NCBI GenBank assembly: GCA_047967505.1
Contig: CM106539.1
From: Dipteris shenzhenensis
Lineage: Eukaryota; Polypodiophyta; Polypodiopsida; Gleicheniales
Length of the DNA stretch: 64,000 nt
Direction: 5' to 3' (one strand)
The translations under genes were made by a program, and so were the position numbers. This document shows, in pieces, positions 23,220 to 35,550 of the stretch (positions are counted from its first letter, which is position 1; each line of letters begins with the position of its first letter). The notes under the pieces were generated by a model. It did no database searches, had not been told where the DNA came from, and saw nothing but the letters and a program-made list of their open reading frames with translations.

Positions 23220-23745
23220 TCGGTTGCCCACACAAGGCAAAGCAACAAGCTTAAAGCCTATAGAGACTTCTTATTCTTAAAGGCTATAGAGGCACAGCAA
23301 CAAGCTTAAAGGCTATAGAGATTTATTATTCTTCTCCAACAATTCCAAAAGTCTTCTACCTTTCCTTTCCCTTGTTTACTCACCACTATTCATCATTTCA
23401 AACATTTTTCTTTACACATCACAAAACTTGGGCTTCTCAGGTCTCTCTTGAGAGTTTGCACACCTTGAAGGTTTCTCTTGAGAATTTGCCAATCTTTTGG
23501 CTAACATGTGGCTTGAATTGCCTAAACTTTTGCAAATTTTACAAAATTGAGAAAATATTTTTTACATGTGAAAATGAAAATGTTGCAGCTTCGTTAAATA
23601 TAGTTTGCAGGTTTTCCTTGAACACTAGGTCGGTTGCCAAGCTCCAAGCTATTAATAACGCATACACATGACAAAGCAAGAAGCTAGCCTTGGGCTATGG
23701 AGGTTTATTCTTCTTCTCCAACAGTTCCAAAAGTCTCTGAGCTTT
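23220..23745. repeat. Diverged direct repeats upstream of the zinc-ribbon gene
   Basis: 'ggtcggttgcc' begins blocks at about 23218 and 23627. Each is followed by a variant of 'aagctta..ctatagag..tttattcttctccaaca.ttccaaaagtct'. Within the first block the phrase 'caacaagcttaaaggctatagag' is itself repeated. No coding signal was seen. Confidence 0.7.
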
Positions 23746-24776
23746 TTTTCCCTTGTAACTCGCCCATAATTTGTGTATTTATATTGGGCAAATTTTGCAA
23801 ATTTTTAAGGGCGAAAACATGGCTCCAAAATTAAAAGATATTGCCAAAGATTTGACTAAAATGCAATGTTATAGCCATTTTATGACAAGTTGTTGCCAAA
23901 AACTAAACTAGATTGCATTATACCAAGCATAAGTATATCAAAAATACTATAAAATATATGATCCTTCTTCCAAAAGACATATGGGTTGTCGCCAAATGCT
24001 CTACACTTTTGCAAGGAGGGGCCTTGAAACAAAATACACTGCCCACAATGCTTGAGTTAGAATCCCTTCATGAATGCTTCGTAGTAGTTTAAGCTAGAGT
24101 CTATTGGTAGAGTTAAACTTTAGATCTCGCTCCCTAAGGATAGGCACCCTGGCTCTTTTTTAGGGGCCTAGAGTCATAGTTGGTATTCCCTAAAGGAATG
24201 GTTTATTTCAAAAGGTGAGAAAGCAATTACCAATTCTTTTAGTAAAGTCTTTAAAGACATCACGAAGTGCTAAGCAAGGCATCAGTTGAATTTACATCAT
24301 AACAGGAAACATAAGAGAGAGGAAACATGGCCTTGAATTTCTTAAGGGTAAAGAATTATTCCCTTAGTAAAAGTAAGAGTTACAACTCTTTTCATGGAAA
24401 TGTTCCTTGCACTTTATGCCACTTTAATTATAATGTGTCCACAAATGAGGAATGTTACTAAAGCCATTTTTTGAGTTTTTGCTTTGTGCAATCCAAAGGC
24501 TCCTTATAATCTCTGTAGCTTTATCAAAGTGACCATATCCTAAGAGATTATCATGAGCAATGACATGGATTTACAAGATTTTGTTGCTCATTTTGATTAA
24601 CGTTATCAATTAACTACACATTTACTGCAACAAATGGGGGTATTGATCATTTTTTCAATGCTATCATTATTAGAACATTTAAATACAACACATGAGTATT
24701 CGTATCATTATTGACCACCACCCTTTAAAAGATGAAAAGAAAAGGAAGAGACATAGCACATGAGCAAGAAGAAGAC

Positions 24777-24778
<2 letters not shown>
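23746..24778. other. Non-coding AT-rich stretch
   Basis: No domain-bearing frame, recognisable RNA gene or repeat signature was seen in this interval. Confidence 0.5.

Positions 24779-24830
<52 letters not shown>
24779..24830. repeat. (AG)n microsatellite
   Basis: A pure AG/GA run of about 50 bp. The right flank 'ttgtatttct' is the same sequence that flanks the AG tract ending at 27086. Confidence 0.95.
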
Positions 24831-24836
<6 letters not shown>

Positions 24837-25035
24837 TTCTGGGTTATTTGCCCTTCCTCCCAATATACATTTAATATAGAACTCCAAGGTGGAATGCAAA
24901 CATTATTCTTGGGGGTTAGGAAATAAGGAATTTTAGAACCTTTCACCTTTCCAGCTAACACACCCTTATTGTGACTACTCTTTAACCTTAGTATCCTATT
25001 TCACCTTCAACACTTGGCACACCCTTTGGGTAGTT
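24831..25035. repeat. Repeat-family copy 1 ('ccttcctcccaat' family)
   Basis: Matches 27095-27303 closely and 26740-26925 more loosely. Shared phrases are 'ccttcctcccaat.tacat', 'actccaaggtgga', 'acctttcacctttcca' and 'cttagtatcct.tttcaccttcaa'. Probably part of a retroelement LTR; coding capacity is absent. Confidence 0.75.
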
Positions 25036-25743
25036 TCAAAAAATCTACACTTGGACCCACAAAAAATGTCAAAGTGCTATCCTTATTATAGTGTGAGAAA
25101 GTACAATCATATTGTGCATAACTTGATAATGTGGTCATGTATACTGAAGTGCAAATGTGAATATAGTGCCACGACTGTTTGGCCAGATACTAGGGCTAGG
25201 AACCCATAAAATAAAAATGCAGCCATTTTATATCATATAATATGAATATGCAGAACCATGCATGAATAATCAAGTTTGCGGGGCCACACATATGGACAAA
25301 AATATTTCCATGAAGTTTTTTTTGATGTAGACACCCACAAACAACATTATATGTCAATGAAGAAACTCTAGTAGTTGTAACAAATGTTGATGAAAATTTA
25401 TAAAAGAAGTCTCCAAGTATGATTCAGTAATTGCATATAGAAACCATGATTATTTGAATTGTCTACAATCTTCTTTATCTCCAACCCTTGACTTTTCTAG
25501 AAAGTTTGATCCTCCTTTGAAGTTTGTAATAGATTTGTAATTTTCTTGATTTTTTCAAACTTTGGATTCGTTGAAGTTTCGCATTATTCTACAATATGTT
25601 GAATGCTCCCGTGACATATCTTGAATTTATGAAGACTAAAACACCTATTTCTCTGACATTCTAATTTTTGAAATATAAGCTAAAATAGTGTTGAAAAGCA
25701 CTCCAATGTGATCCACTTGTTGTCCATAAGACTCTAAACTTCA
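25036..25743. other. Non-coding AT-rich stretch
   Basis: No recognisable gene or element terminus was found. It lies between two blocks of the repeat family. Confidence 0.5.
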
Positions 25744-26390
25744 TAACATCCGCTTCACACTACTTTTGCTAATAATTAGATTCTAAATAATAGTAGACTT
25801 AATTTTATAACAATGACATTTGAATTTTTTCACTTGAGATCCAAAATTTTGGATTAATAAGTGCTTTTGATGCAATACTTGGACTGCTAAGATCAATGGC
25901 TCACACTCCCACTACAAGTTTGAAATAAAGTATGCATGTTCAATCAGGTTGTTATAATCAACGTAAACAATGCGGACACCTTAGACCTTATCTTCTAGAT
26001 CCTATAAACTAATTTATTGAGCTATTGGAAATTTTGCAACTATATTGATTGTTATAATATTGAGGATGCATTGATGCTATTTGAATTTCAAGAATATCAA
26101 GAACTTGACCATTAGGGTTTGCCTAAATGTCAAGGATAGCGAGTGGCAACCTGAATATTTAAAATAGTTTCTTAAATGTGTAGAACAACTCCTTGAGTCT
26201 TTGGAGCTGATATTCTAAGATCTATTCTTGGAACATATTAAACTATTGTCCGGAATAGCATCCTCTTCACACATTTGGCACCTCAAAACTTGAATAAGAG
26301 AATCGGGAAGAAAGCTATCAAATACACAAGAAGAAGATGTAACAAGAAGAGATGATCATAACACATTTGCCTACATGATGGCCTCATAGG
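25744..26390. repeat. ~650-bp direct repeat, copy 1
   Basis: The sequence from 'cttcacactacttttgctaa' onwards is repeated from about 27325 with scattered differences. Both copies include 'cacttgagatcca', 'agtttgaaataaagtatgca', 'tcctataaactaatttattg' and 'cacacatttggcacctcaaa'. No coding frame. Confidence 0.8.
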
Positions 26391-26699
26391 GTTTTGGCAA
26401 CTAGTGAAGGAAGGCACAACTATTTAAAGTGGTGATGGTGGGGAGGGAAGAAAAATCTCAAAATTCAATCGAGTTCCTTTGGTTTTTTCTTTGGAAACAA
26501 ACCTAACGTTGCACACTTATTTGTTTGGAGAAATACTTTTGCTAAAGTCATTGTCTTGGTTTCCTCTACCTTGCTTCTTTGTGGGTGCTCATATCTCAAC
26601 AACTAGGAATTCCATTAGAGTTTTCAAGGTATAAAATGCTACAGAGTTGTAAGTTGGTAAAGGGTAACCAACTCCCTTTAAGAACACACTTTAAGAAAT

Positions 26700-26925
26700 G
26701 AAAAGAAAATGAAGAGGCATAGAGAGAAAAAATTGAAAAGTGTATTTCTTGCTCATCTTTTGTAAACCCAAGATACATATAATATAAAACTCTAGGATGC
26801 AAGGAAAACACTATTTTGGGAGTTGGGAAACAAGAAGGCCCACAACCCTTTACATTCCCAATGGTGTAAACACACTCTTATTGTGACTACTTTTGAGACT
26901 TAGTATCCTATCTCACCTTCAATAA
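26700..26925. repeat. Repeat-family copy 2 (diverged)
   Basis: Begins with 'gaaatgaaaagaaaatgaag', like the sequence before the AG tract at 24779. It continues with 'gtatttcttgctcat', 'acatataatataaaactcta' and 'cttagtatcctatctcacct'. It lacks a long AG tract, unlike copies 1 and 3. Confidence 0.65.
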
Positions 26926-27017
26926 AGAAATAAAGAAATGATCAATAAGATAAATAAATAAAAAATAATAAATAAATAAATAAATGTATGTATATATAAA
27001 TGTATATATATATGTCT

Positions 27018-27018
27018 G

Positions 27019-27086
<68 letters not shown>
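27018..27086. repeat. TG then AG microsatellite
   Basis: A (TG)n run at 27018-27033 passes directly into an (AG)n run to 27086, preceded by AT-rich 'aataaataaataaa' and 'tatatat' tracts. It ends immediately before the repeat-family copy 3. Confidence 0.95.
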
Positions 27087-27089
<3 letters not shown>

Positions 27090-27094
27090 CAAAA

Positions 27095-27965
27095 TTGTAT
27101 TTCTTGCATGTCTTGTCCTTCCTCCCAATTTACATATAATATAGGACTCCAAGGTGGAAAGAAAACATTATTCTTGGGAGTTAGGAAATCAAAAATTCAA
27201 GAACCTTTCACCTTTCCAATGGTGTTAACACACCATTATTGTGACTACTCTCTAACCTTAGTATCCTACTTCACCTTCAACACTTGGCACACCCTGTGGG
27301 TAGTAAGCTGCATGACATTTGCTTCATACTACTTTTGCTAATAATTAGATTCTAAATAATAGTCCTAATTTTATAACAATGACATTTGAATTTTTTCACT
27401 TGAGATCCAACTTTTGGATTGATAAGTGGCTTTTGATGCAATACTTAGACTACCAAGGCCAATGGCTTGCACTCCCACTACAAGTTTGAAATAAAGTATG
27501 CATGTTCAATCCTTGTTGTAAACAACATAAACAATGCGAATGCCTTGAATCTTATCTTCTAGATCCTATAAACTAATTTATTGAGCTGTTGAAAATTTTG
27601 CAGCTATATTGATTGTCATAACATTGAGGATTTGATCGTCATGCATTGATGCTATTTGAATTTCAAGAATATCAAGAACTTGAACATTAGGGTTTGCCTA
27701 AATATCAAGGATAGCAAACAGCAACTTGAATATTTAAAATAGTTTCTTAAATGTGTACAACAACTCCTTGACTATTTGGATTTGATATTCTACGATCTAT
27801 TCTTGGAACATATAAAACTGTTGTTTGGAATAACATCCTCTTCACACATTTGGCACCTCAAAACTTGAATAAGAGAATCGGCAAGAAAGCTATCAAATAC
27901 ATGAGGAGCATATCTAACAAGAATAGATGATCACAACACATTTGTCTACATGATGGCCTCACTAG
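27095..27965. repeat. Repeat-family copy 3 fused to ~650-bp direct repeat copy 2
   Basis: 27095-27303 matches 24831-25035, and 27308-27965 matches 25744-26390. Here the two blocks are adjacent, whereas at the left copy about 700 bp separates them, so this copy carries a deletion or the left copy an insertion. Confidence 0.75.
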
Positions 27966-28100
27966 GTTTTTATAAATATGTTGATGCAAGTCTTGAAGTG
28001 TTCTACCAAATTCTTGCTTATTTTGCAAGAAGCTCTCAAGGCCTCACAGCATTCCAAAACTGATCATACGACAAAGTTGCATAACACGTGAAGGAATGAT

Positions 28101-28112
28101 GCTCTGATACCA
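28101..28112 (-). promoter_or_regulatory. Retroelement primer-binding site (initiator-Met type)
   Basis: The minus strand reads TGGTATCAGAGC, the plant initiator-tRNA-Met primer-binding site. Two bases to its right lies an LTR-like end reading TCTACA on the minus strand. This marks a minus-strand LTR element whose LTR extends right from 28115 and whose internal region extends left. Confidence 0.7.
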
Positions 28113-28114
28113 TA

Positions 28115-30949
28115 TGTAGAATTTAGATGCATGTAATACTCATTCTATCCATGAATCCAATTAATCATATCACATAAAATGTCAAATGAAATGATGGAGA
28201 CAAACAAAGAAAATGATAACCCAAAGTATAAATGATGCTAGTAGGTTTCTAGAATTCACAACTCACTACATGTGATAAAGGACCTGAAGCATTCACAGCT
28301 CTTTCTCACTCAGCTATTTTCAACTCATCGTTTTGAAAGGTGACACTTTCAAGATGTAAGGAATGGGCTATACTAGGCAAACCGATAGAATAAATATGTT
28401 GCACCATTACCAGGTTTTTTGGCTACAAGGACAACTCTCAAATGCCTCCCTACAAGACACTATTAGCAATTTCTTAACAGACAAAACACTACTAGGAGAT
28501 CAAAGTCATAGATACAAATCTCACTGAAGCATCGTCATTCAATTACATAGGACTATGGTAAAAAAGAAGCTTAAGACTGCCTTCCATTCGAATTTGTAGC
28601 ATTCATAGCCATAGCCATTAGGTTGGGTCATCACATGGGTATGTCTAGATGTATTGGTTATTCCCTACTATGTTTATGTTGACTTCCAATCATGCTATAA
28701 TTTCAATGATGGGATTTTCATCATACAATATTTGTAATGGAATTGAGTTGAAATTTTCTCTATACTCTATTTGTATTGGACATAGATTCTTTTGTTTACT
28801 AATAACGATCTATGGATTGGTATTTGTAGACATGATGAGCTCTCCAAAATGTCAGGTGATCTCCTTAGAGGCCATGTGCTGATGAAACACCCATGCGTGC
28901 AAGATATTCATCACAACTTTGCACACCATGCAATCCACATGTAAGAAATCCAAAGGAAAAAATGTTTGTAGACAATTTGTTGCTTTTTTCCCACTATTAT
29001 GTAAGCAAATTATACATTTTTCTACTATTGTAGCTCATAGTTGCTCAAATGTCAAATCTGTTTATGTCATGAACTTGATAGTATTGAATAGTCACATGGT
29101 GTATATTTATGACTTCTCACATGAAATAAGTAGTGCTAGAAAAAAACATTATCAATTGTCTCAAGTTGGTCCATTTCAAAAATATATGGGCAACAAGTCT
29201 CTCTACATTTATCGGCAATAAGTTTACTCTATTGTTTGGGAAAAAATATATGGGCAATAAGTTTACTATATTGTTTGGCCAAATCCAATTGCTCTAATAG
29301 GGACATGATATGCTCCCTATTAGAGGTGACAATATCAATGATGGATGATACAATAAAATCACTTGAGGAGTTGGATGCACTTAGAAGGCATGTATCCTTG
29401 CATGATGTTGGAGATGTGAGAGCCTTTTTTTGAGGGCTTACCTGCAAACTACATGGAAAATACTAAATTCTTGATGTGTATCTCGATCATCTAATTTGGT
29501 GGCAGATGGAGTCATATCCATGCATACATGTGATGGTTGTACATCACTAGTGTTAGTCTATGCTAATGTAGAGTTGGAAGAAAATTGAATGTATGGGCTA
29601 TTAGTCAAAAGTGCATCACCAACATTAATGAGGAAGTGGTGCATGGAGTAGATAAGAGAAATTGATACCATGAGACCTTTCTCTTGGGGATAATGGCAAC
29701 CACTCAAGGTAAAAAGCATGTAGAGCTAGACAAAGGGGCAACCACTCGGGTGCAATACTAATTAACCCTAGGTATCACATGTGTTCAAGGGTATTTGAAA
29801 AACCCCTCAACTAAAAATTTTCCCTCAATAAAACCACCCCTCTTTACTTATGAACTAATGGATTTTTTTCTAATTTTAAATTAAAAATTCCCTCCTGTTA
29901 TTGTAATGGTAATTTTTTTCCCTAAAAGTAGATTTAAAATACCCCTGCTTTTGGATGCACATGGTTCACTAAAAAATTGCGCGGTGATCCCCCCAAGGGA
30001 AACCAAAGGGTGAATCACACCAAATGCTAATCATGATATAAATCAAGATTGAAAGAATGAAGAAAGACAAGAAGGCAAGAAGTAAACTTGTTGCATTAGA
30101 TAATAGTTAGTGAAGGGTTTGAAGACGCAAGGCCTAGGATGTGTCCTAAGAAGAGTAAAGAGTTAAAAATCTAAGAGGTGTGGGCATTATTTTGTAGTGA
30201 TGATAGGCTCAAAGGGAGCGATAACGCGTACGTGAAATCCAATTGTCTTGAATTGTTGATGGAATACAAACCCCTTATTTTCAATCATGGACATATCCTT
30301 TCTCTCTATCTCCATTTATTAGCTATCCACACCATGTTTGTGCACCATGTGTTTGTAGTATGCTTTGCCTAAATGAATGATGAGAATGAGAGACAAGAGG
30401 AGTGTGTTGCACAGATAAAAAGAGAGGGTGTATGACATAGTTGTAAGGTCCATTCCTATGGAATGTGGAAATTCTATGTGAGCTCTGTAGATGAGAGCAC
30501 ATTTAAAATAGATATACTTCCTTTATGGAGACTAGAACTACCAAAACATGAGTGAAGGAGGGTAGCAATCGTCTCTCCTTAATCTAGGTTTTGAGGGTGC
30601 TGGTCACCTATAGTCATGTCATTGCTTGTTGTAGCATAGGTGTTCACAAGTGTAGCATAGGGCCTTGGGTCATGTTTTGGAAAGAGGTGTAGGTTGAAGC
30701 ATGGATAGAAGCTCTCATGCACTTGTGGGTGAGAAAGACAGCTGGATCACAATGATGGGTGGAGGCTCTTGCCTGCATTGGAGTTCAAGGGTTTAGAATG
30801 GGGTTGTAGGGTTCAGAAGAGGATAAGGTTGAGATATCTAACTAGGAGTTCTAAGGTTTAAAGAGGGTTTTAGGGTTTAGGAGGAGTCCAAGGTTTAGGT
30901 GTGGAGAGCTAGTCTCCTTCACAACTTCAAGGGATAAAGGTTTGAGAAG
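28115..30949. other. LTR-like start, then long non-coding stretch
   Basis: The LTR belonging to the primer site at 28101-28112 should begin at 28115, but its other end and its partner LTR were not identified. A short tandem duplication of about 50 bp occurs near 29180-29280 ('gggcaataagtttact'). No gene is recognised across the rest. Confidence 0.45.
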
Positions 30950-31090
30950 GAGGATCAAGAGATGAAAGAGGAGGTGGAGGGAGGAGGAGGAGGAGGGGAG
31001 AAGGAGGTGGTAGGAGGAGAAGGGTGGGGGAAGAGGAGGTGGGAGGAGGGAAAGGGAGGAGGAGGGAAGAAGAGGAGAGGAAGGGGGGAG
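30950..31090. repeat. Purine-only G/A tract with many GG and GGG runs
   Basis: About 140 bp of almost pure purine on the plus strand, dominated by GGAGGA and GGGAGG phrases. Frames through it are low-complexity Ser/Pro/Leu artefacts on the other strand. The composition could form triplex or G-quadruplex structures. Confidence 0.85.
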
Positions 31091-31334
31091 AATGGGAGAT
31101 TGCAAGGTTAGAGCATGCTATCACATGATAGTATTGAGGGAGCATAGAACCAAGGAGAAAAAGCACATGAACACCAAATTGCAATGAACACTGAACCCTA
31201 AAGAGTCGGAGCTTCATTCCATTGAGAGATATTTATACATGTTGGTTTCTACACAATTTTTAGGTAGCTCCAGGGTGGCACATCTTTTGTAGGGTGCTTC
31301 TTGGACAAGAGTCCCTCCAGTTTTTGGGGGGACC

Positions 31335-31545
31335 TCTTAGGTCTCTACACAAAGTGGGGGATCATGAGCCCCCCTACAAAGTGGGGCAACCTCATGAGTC
31401 CCTCCACAAAGTGGGGGAACCTCAAGTACCCCCACAAAGTGGGGGAACCTCTTGAGTACCCCCACAAAGTGGGGTAGCCTCATGAGTCCCTTGACAAAGT
31501 GGGGGAGCATCTTGAGTCCTCAACAAAGTGGGGGAACCTCAAAAA
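31335..31545. repeat. Minisatellite with ~30-bp unit around CAAAGTGGGGGAACCTC
   Basis: About seven units of 'cacaaagtgggg.aacctc.tgagt.cccc' in tandem with small length and base differences, beginning near 31335 and ending at 'gggggaacctcaaaaagtg' near 31545. It lies in non-coding sequence. Confidence 0.9.
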
Positions 31546-31685
31546 GTGTAGGTCTTTAGTCTTTCTCTCTCTAGATCTTGATTTTACAACTATAATTGGA
31601 TCTTTTGTAGAGAGGGTTTTAGCTATCCCATCCTTTAAGATTCATCGTACCGCCTTTCAAGCTCAAGTTATTACAAGTGAAGCTT

Positions 31686-31900
31686 TGTCGCTACTCTACA
31701 CACTCAATGATCTCATCTTCATTGCTCTAGGTTGAGCTTCTAGGCCTTATTGCCATAGAGTGAACATTTCTCCTAATTGATTTTATTACCAAATAAAATC
31801 AGTCAGCTTTTCTACTACTCTAGACACTCAATAATCTCATCTTCATTGCTCTAGGTTGAGCTTCTAGCCCTTATTGGCACAGAGTGAACATTTCCCACTC
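31686..31900. repeat. ~125-bp tandem duplication
   Basis: 'actcaatgatctcatcttca' through 'agagtgaacatttc' is present near 31703-31773 and again near 31826-31894 with few differences. It lies next to the TGTTGAAATC end on the minus strand at 31925. Confidence 0.85.
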
Positions 31901-31924
31901 CATAATTGATAAGTCAGATTTCAA

Positions 31925-34300
31925 CACACTAAAACATCAATTTTGCAATCTGACTCTGTGATTTTCTTTGGAGTCATCTTTGATGGTTATTGGGGAGCAC
32001 ATCTTGATGTGAGATTCTTCTTGTTGTCTTGATATTGTTGACTCCTCCTTTATAATTCTGACAATTGGTGTAGATATTTGATATGGGCTGGTGTCAATTG
32101 CCAACATTTGTTTGAGTTGAGTGAGATCCTCTTTTAAGTCTTGGATCTCATTGTTTTGCTTTTCATAGCATGAAGTAATTTTGTTCTTTTGATCATGTTC
32201 CTCTTCAAGTTGTTGTTGGAGTTATGTCAAATGTTATTGCCAAGTTTTTTATAATTTGTGCATTAGTTAAAAATGTTCTTGGAAAATAGTCTTGAGTTGT
32301 TGTAGATCTTGTGGTGGGCCTATTCCCTCTTGTTCTCCCCTTTTAAATGTGTCGAGAATTGGTCTTTGATGGTTTTGATAAGAGAGTGGATCCTACTATT
32401 ATATCTTTGTAGTTGTCTTTGGGAAATCCTCTGGTGCATGGCCAACATGTAATTCTTCTTCCATGGTTGGCATCCATATTTGAGATTTATCACAGAGGAT
32501 GCTTTGTATAGCCTTTTCATGTAGAAGTGTTGCACTTGAAGAGCCTTGGTGACCGAGATTTTCTTGAATGCCATCCAATGCCACACTTTGGGTTTGCATC
32601 ATGTGTGTTACATGCAATGCTTTGGATTTCTTCCCCCTGTGTGCAATCTTCTTTTGTGAGGGTTGATTCTAGGTCATCAGTTGATTGCACATACACATTA
32701 CCTTTGTTATCTCCTTTCTTCTTCTTTTTTCTTTTTGTTTTTGGTTTACTTTCCATTGTGCACATGTTAATGATAGGATTTCACATAAAACCATTGCCAA
32801 ATAACCCTCATTATTGTCTAGTGCACTTGATGATTCTATTGGTTTTACACTATGCATGCGGAGTTAGAGGTGACTTCACTTGTGCCATTATTCGATTTGG
32901 AAACCTGTCTTTTCAATATTTATCGATCCTTGTCAATTGATTATTCAATCATCATTGTGTAATCATATACCTCTGTTATAGTTTTGCAATTATAATGATT
33001 CAATTGCACATTTATGTCTTCATGCAATCCCTTGATAGAACTTTTGAATAACTGGTGCTCTATTTATGACATATTTCTCTCTGTTATAGTGTTTTTCAAC
33101 ATGTAGAAATAATTTGTCATAGTATCTCGATTCTTTTGAATTACCCTTGGCAATGTTACTTTTTGAATTCCGTTATCTAATTTTTCATGATTGCCCAAAT
33201 TTGTGGATGACGTATCTTGATTCAAATCTAGCATTGCTCTATCACTGAGACGACTGCAAATTGTACCATAAAATATTATCATAGCATGGGCCATGAAATT
33301 TATATTTCCAAATTTAATTTGAGATACCAATCATATGGTTTTTCGAGCTTGTTGGGAACAAGTCAACATAATATTCCTCGTGCCTTGAGGTGCCTCCTAA
33401 CCATTTTGTCTCAAATTAAACAATGAATTCTTTGGGATTACCTCTATATGACAACATAGGCATGTATGTAAGCGGATCATGTTCCATGTAAAGTTCTTGT
33501 GGTATTAACTCCAATTCATCCAATGTATCATCAGTATACCTGTCAAGGTATTGGGGGTTGTCCTCTAGAAGTTGATCCCATATGGGTTCCATTGTGGGAT
33601 GCTGATGATGTTCTTTTGAACAATGTTAATTTGTCAATGATGTGTTTCCATTTGAGTAATATGTAGAAAAATTTGCCCAATAATTCTCATTATTTATGTA
33701 GAAATATTTCTTACAAATGGCTAATCATGCTAACAAAGGATACAAGCAATTATGGTACCTTTTGTTGAACTTATGATGATTTTTATGTTGAAATGTGCCT
33801 CAAAATGAAGCAATGATTAGCCTTGTAGATGATGGTAAAAATTAGGTCAAAAGTAATGGATACTTCTTACAAAACATACTCTTTTATATTGTGAAAGGTG
33901 GGCTTTGATGGGGTCCAATTTGGCCTCCAAGTGACCAAGATATGGGCCCTTAAAGTAGAGCACAAAGTAGTGCTACCTTCTCATTTGTCATCCTTCTTAT
34001 TCTTCTTGTCCTTCATTTCTTTTTTGTTTTTCTCCTTACTCGAAGGAGCTTCCTTAGGTGTGTGGCCTTTGTCTTAGATGTAGCTCTACATACACTCAAT
34101 AGAACCCTCCAGGATCTCACGATCTGTCTTGTCTTGGGTAGAATAATCCATGTCCGTGCCGTATGTAGAGGGACACACATGCATCCCAGGGAGAGATGGC
34201 ACATCTACCTCCCCATCCTTTATATCATAATACTGATGGTACAGCTTCTCCAAATATGCTATCATAGCTTCTTCGCTAGGAGCCATTGAGAGAAGATTGT
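31925..34300 (-). pseudogene. Ty3/gypsy-like Gag remnant
   Basis: Minus-strand frames line up in order. A possible start MAPSEEAM lies near 34290. Near 33340-33440 it reads GNPKEFIV.FET.WLGG and a YYVDLFPTS-type stretch, resembling the Retrotrans_gag core (F...FP.SL). Near 33115-33180 it reads QKNRDTMTNYFYMLKNTI and downstream a GLH...QLNHYNCKTI..VYDY segment, like the C-terminal half of that domain. A Gln/Glu/Lys-rich coiled-coil-like stretch follows near 32120-32230. Many stops and shifts are present. No protease, RT or integrase follows; instead the sequence runs into TGTTGAAATC (31925), a possible LTR start. Confidence 0.45.
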
Positions 34301-35150
34301 AAGAGAACGGGGATAGTAGCAATGTACGAGAGGAGAAGGGAGCAATGAGAGGAGTAGCAGAGTAGGAGAGGACTGACGAGAGGAGTAGCAACAAAGTGGA
34401 AGGAGGGGAACGACGAGAAGGGAACGATGAAAGAGTGACAAGAAGGGAATGAGCAATAGATCAGAATGGAACGACAAGAGATATAGGAGGAGAGTGGTGT
34501 GAGAAAATGAAGAGAGGAGAGGAGACTTTAAAGATTGAAGGAGAATGAAGCAGAGAAGGGAAAATCAAAGAATCAAACCTACAGAAGACAAGGAGGATAA
34601 AGCGGAGGGGATGATTGGAATAAAGTGATTGGGGATGTGATTGGAAAAGATTGCGGAATAAAGGAGAGGGGAATAAAGGATTGGGGAATAGAGTGGATGG
34701 GGAATAAAGGATTGGGGATGCAATAAAGGTTTTTAGAATTATCTTTTTGGAATATATTGGCTTGTGCAATATATATTGGCTTGTTGGTACCCTTAATTTT
34801 TTGAATAGAGAATGTGATTGTAGCTTGTTTGTACCATGAATTTTTTTACAGTTGACATTTGAAACACTGAAAACGGGTACTCGGAGGCCCAAAAAAGGCC
34901 AAAAAGGCCCCACAAAAAATGTGTACTAAAGAAGGCGATTTGATAAGTTGTCCCTCTCTGGATTTTCAAGGCAAATTTCTCTTCCTTTGCCATCCCATCT
35001 TCCCTTCCCTTTCTCCCCTTCCCCCTCTCCCACTTGGGTCAATGATGTTAGAAGTATTGTGTTGCTACACTGTGCGTCAGTGGAGTTATGTCATAATTTA
35101 GTGTTTTAGAGGAAATAAAAATGAAGAAATTGTGAATCTCTCTTAGGGCC
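34301..35150. other. Non-coding, purine-rich stretch
   Basis: The plus strand at 34290-34700 is rich in 'gagaggag' and 'ggggaataaagg' phrases. Minus-strand frames here are Ser/Pro/Leu-rich and lack domains. It could be the 5' leader of the Gag remnant. Confidence 0.4.
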
Positions 35151-35154
35151 CCAA

Positions 35155-35550
35155 AATGAGCTCCCTTTTTTCCTAATGATCCACTTTCCCAAGGATATAT
35201 TCAAACCTTGGAAACAACATGAAAATAGAGCCAAGGAGGCCATCATTGATGACCTCAAGAGACAATTTCCCAACCCTAGAGGGTATGAGTTTGATTGAAA
35301 TTCCATGTTTACATGCATGGCGGAGCTTAGAGATTCGACTTAAGGCTAGCTACTAAGTTGGGTAAGAACAAGCCAAGGTGGGCGGACCCGAAAGATTGAA
35401 AGATAGAAAAGAAGGAGCACAAGGAGAATCCAAATGCATGTGAGGCTCAACGAAGGGCAACGAGGATACGCCTAGAGACCAAAGGTCATTTGCACCTCAG
35501 GAGCAGTGGCAGAGTAGGCAATGAGGCATGGGTGGTAAGTATATATTTAT
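35155..35550 (+). pseudogene. Possible CACTA-type PTTA-like domain remnant
   Basis: Plus-strand frames read KQHENRAKEAIIDDLKRQFP, then after frame changes NKPRWADPKDWKIEKKEHKE, then QRRATRIRLETKGHLHLRSS. The pattern 'P.W..P.DW......K.......+.R......H..GS' resembles the plant transposase-associated PTTA/En-Spm domain, but the match is weak and interrupted. Another repeat-encoded protein is possible. Confidence 0.3.

Noticed and set aside
31335-31545. Possible CRISPR-like array (repeat ~30 bp)
   Set aside because: Units are directly adjacent with no unique spacers and the genome is eukaryotic; it is a minisatellite.
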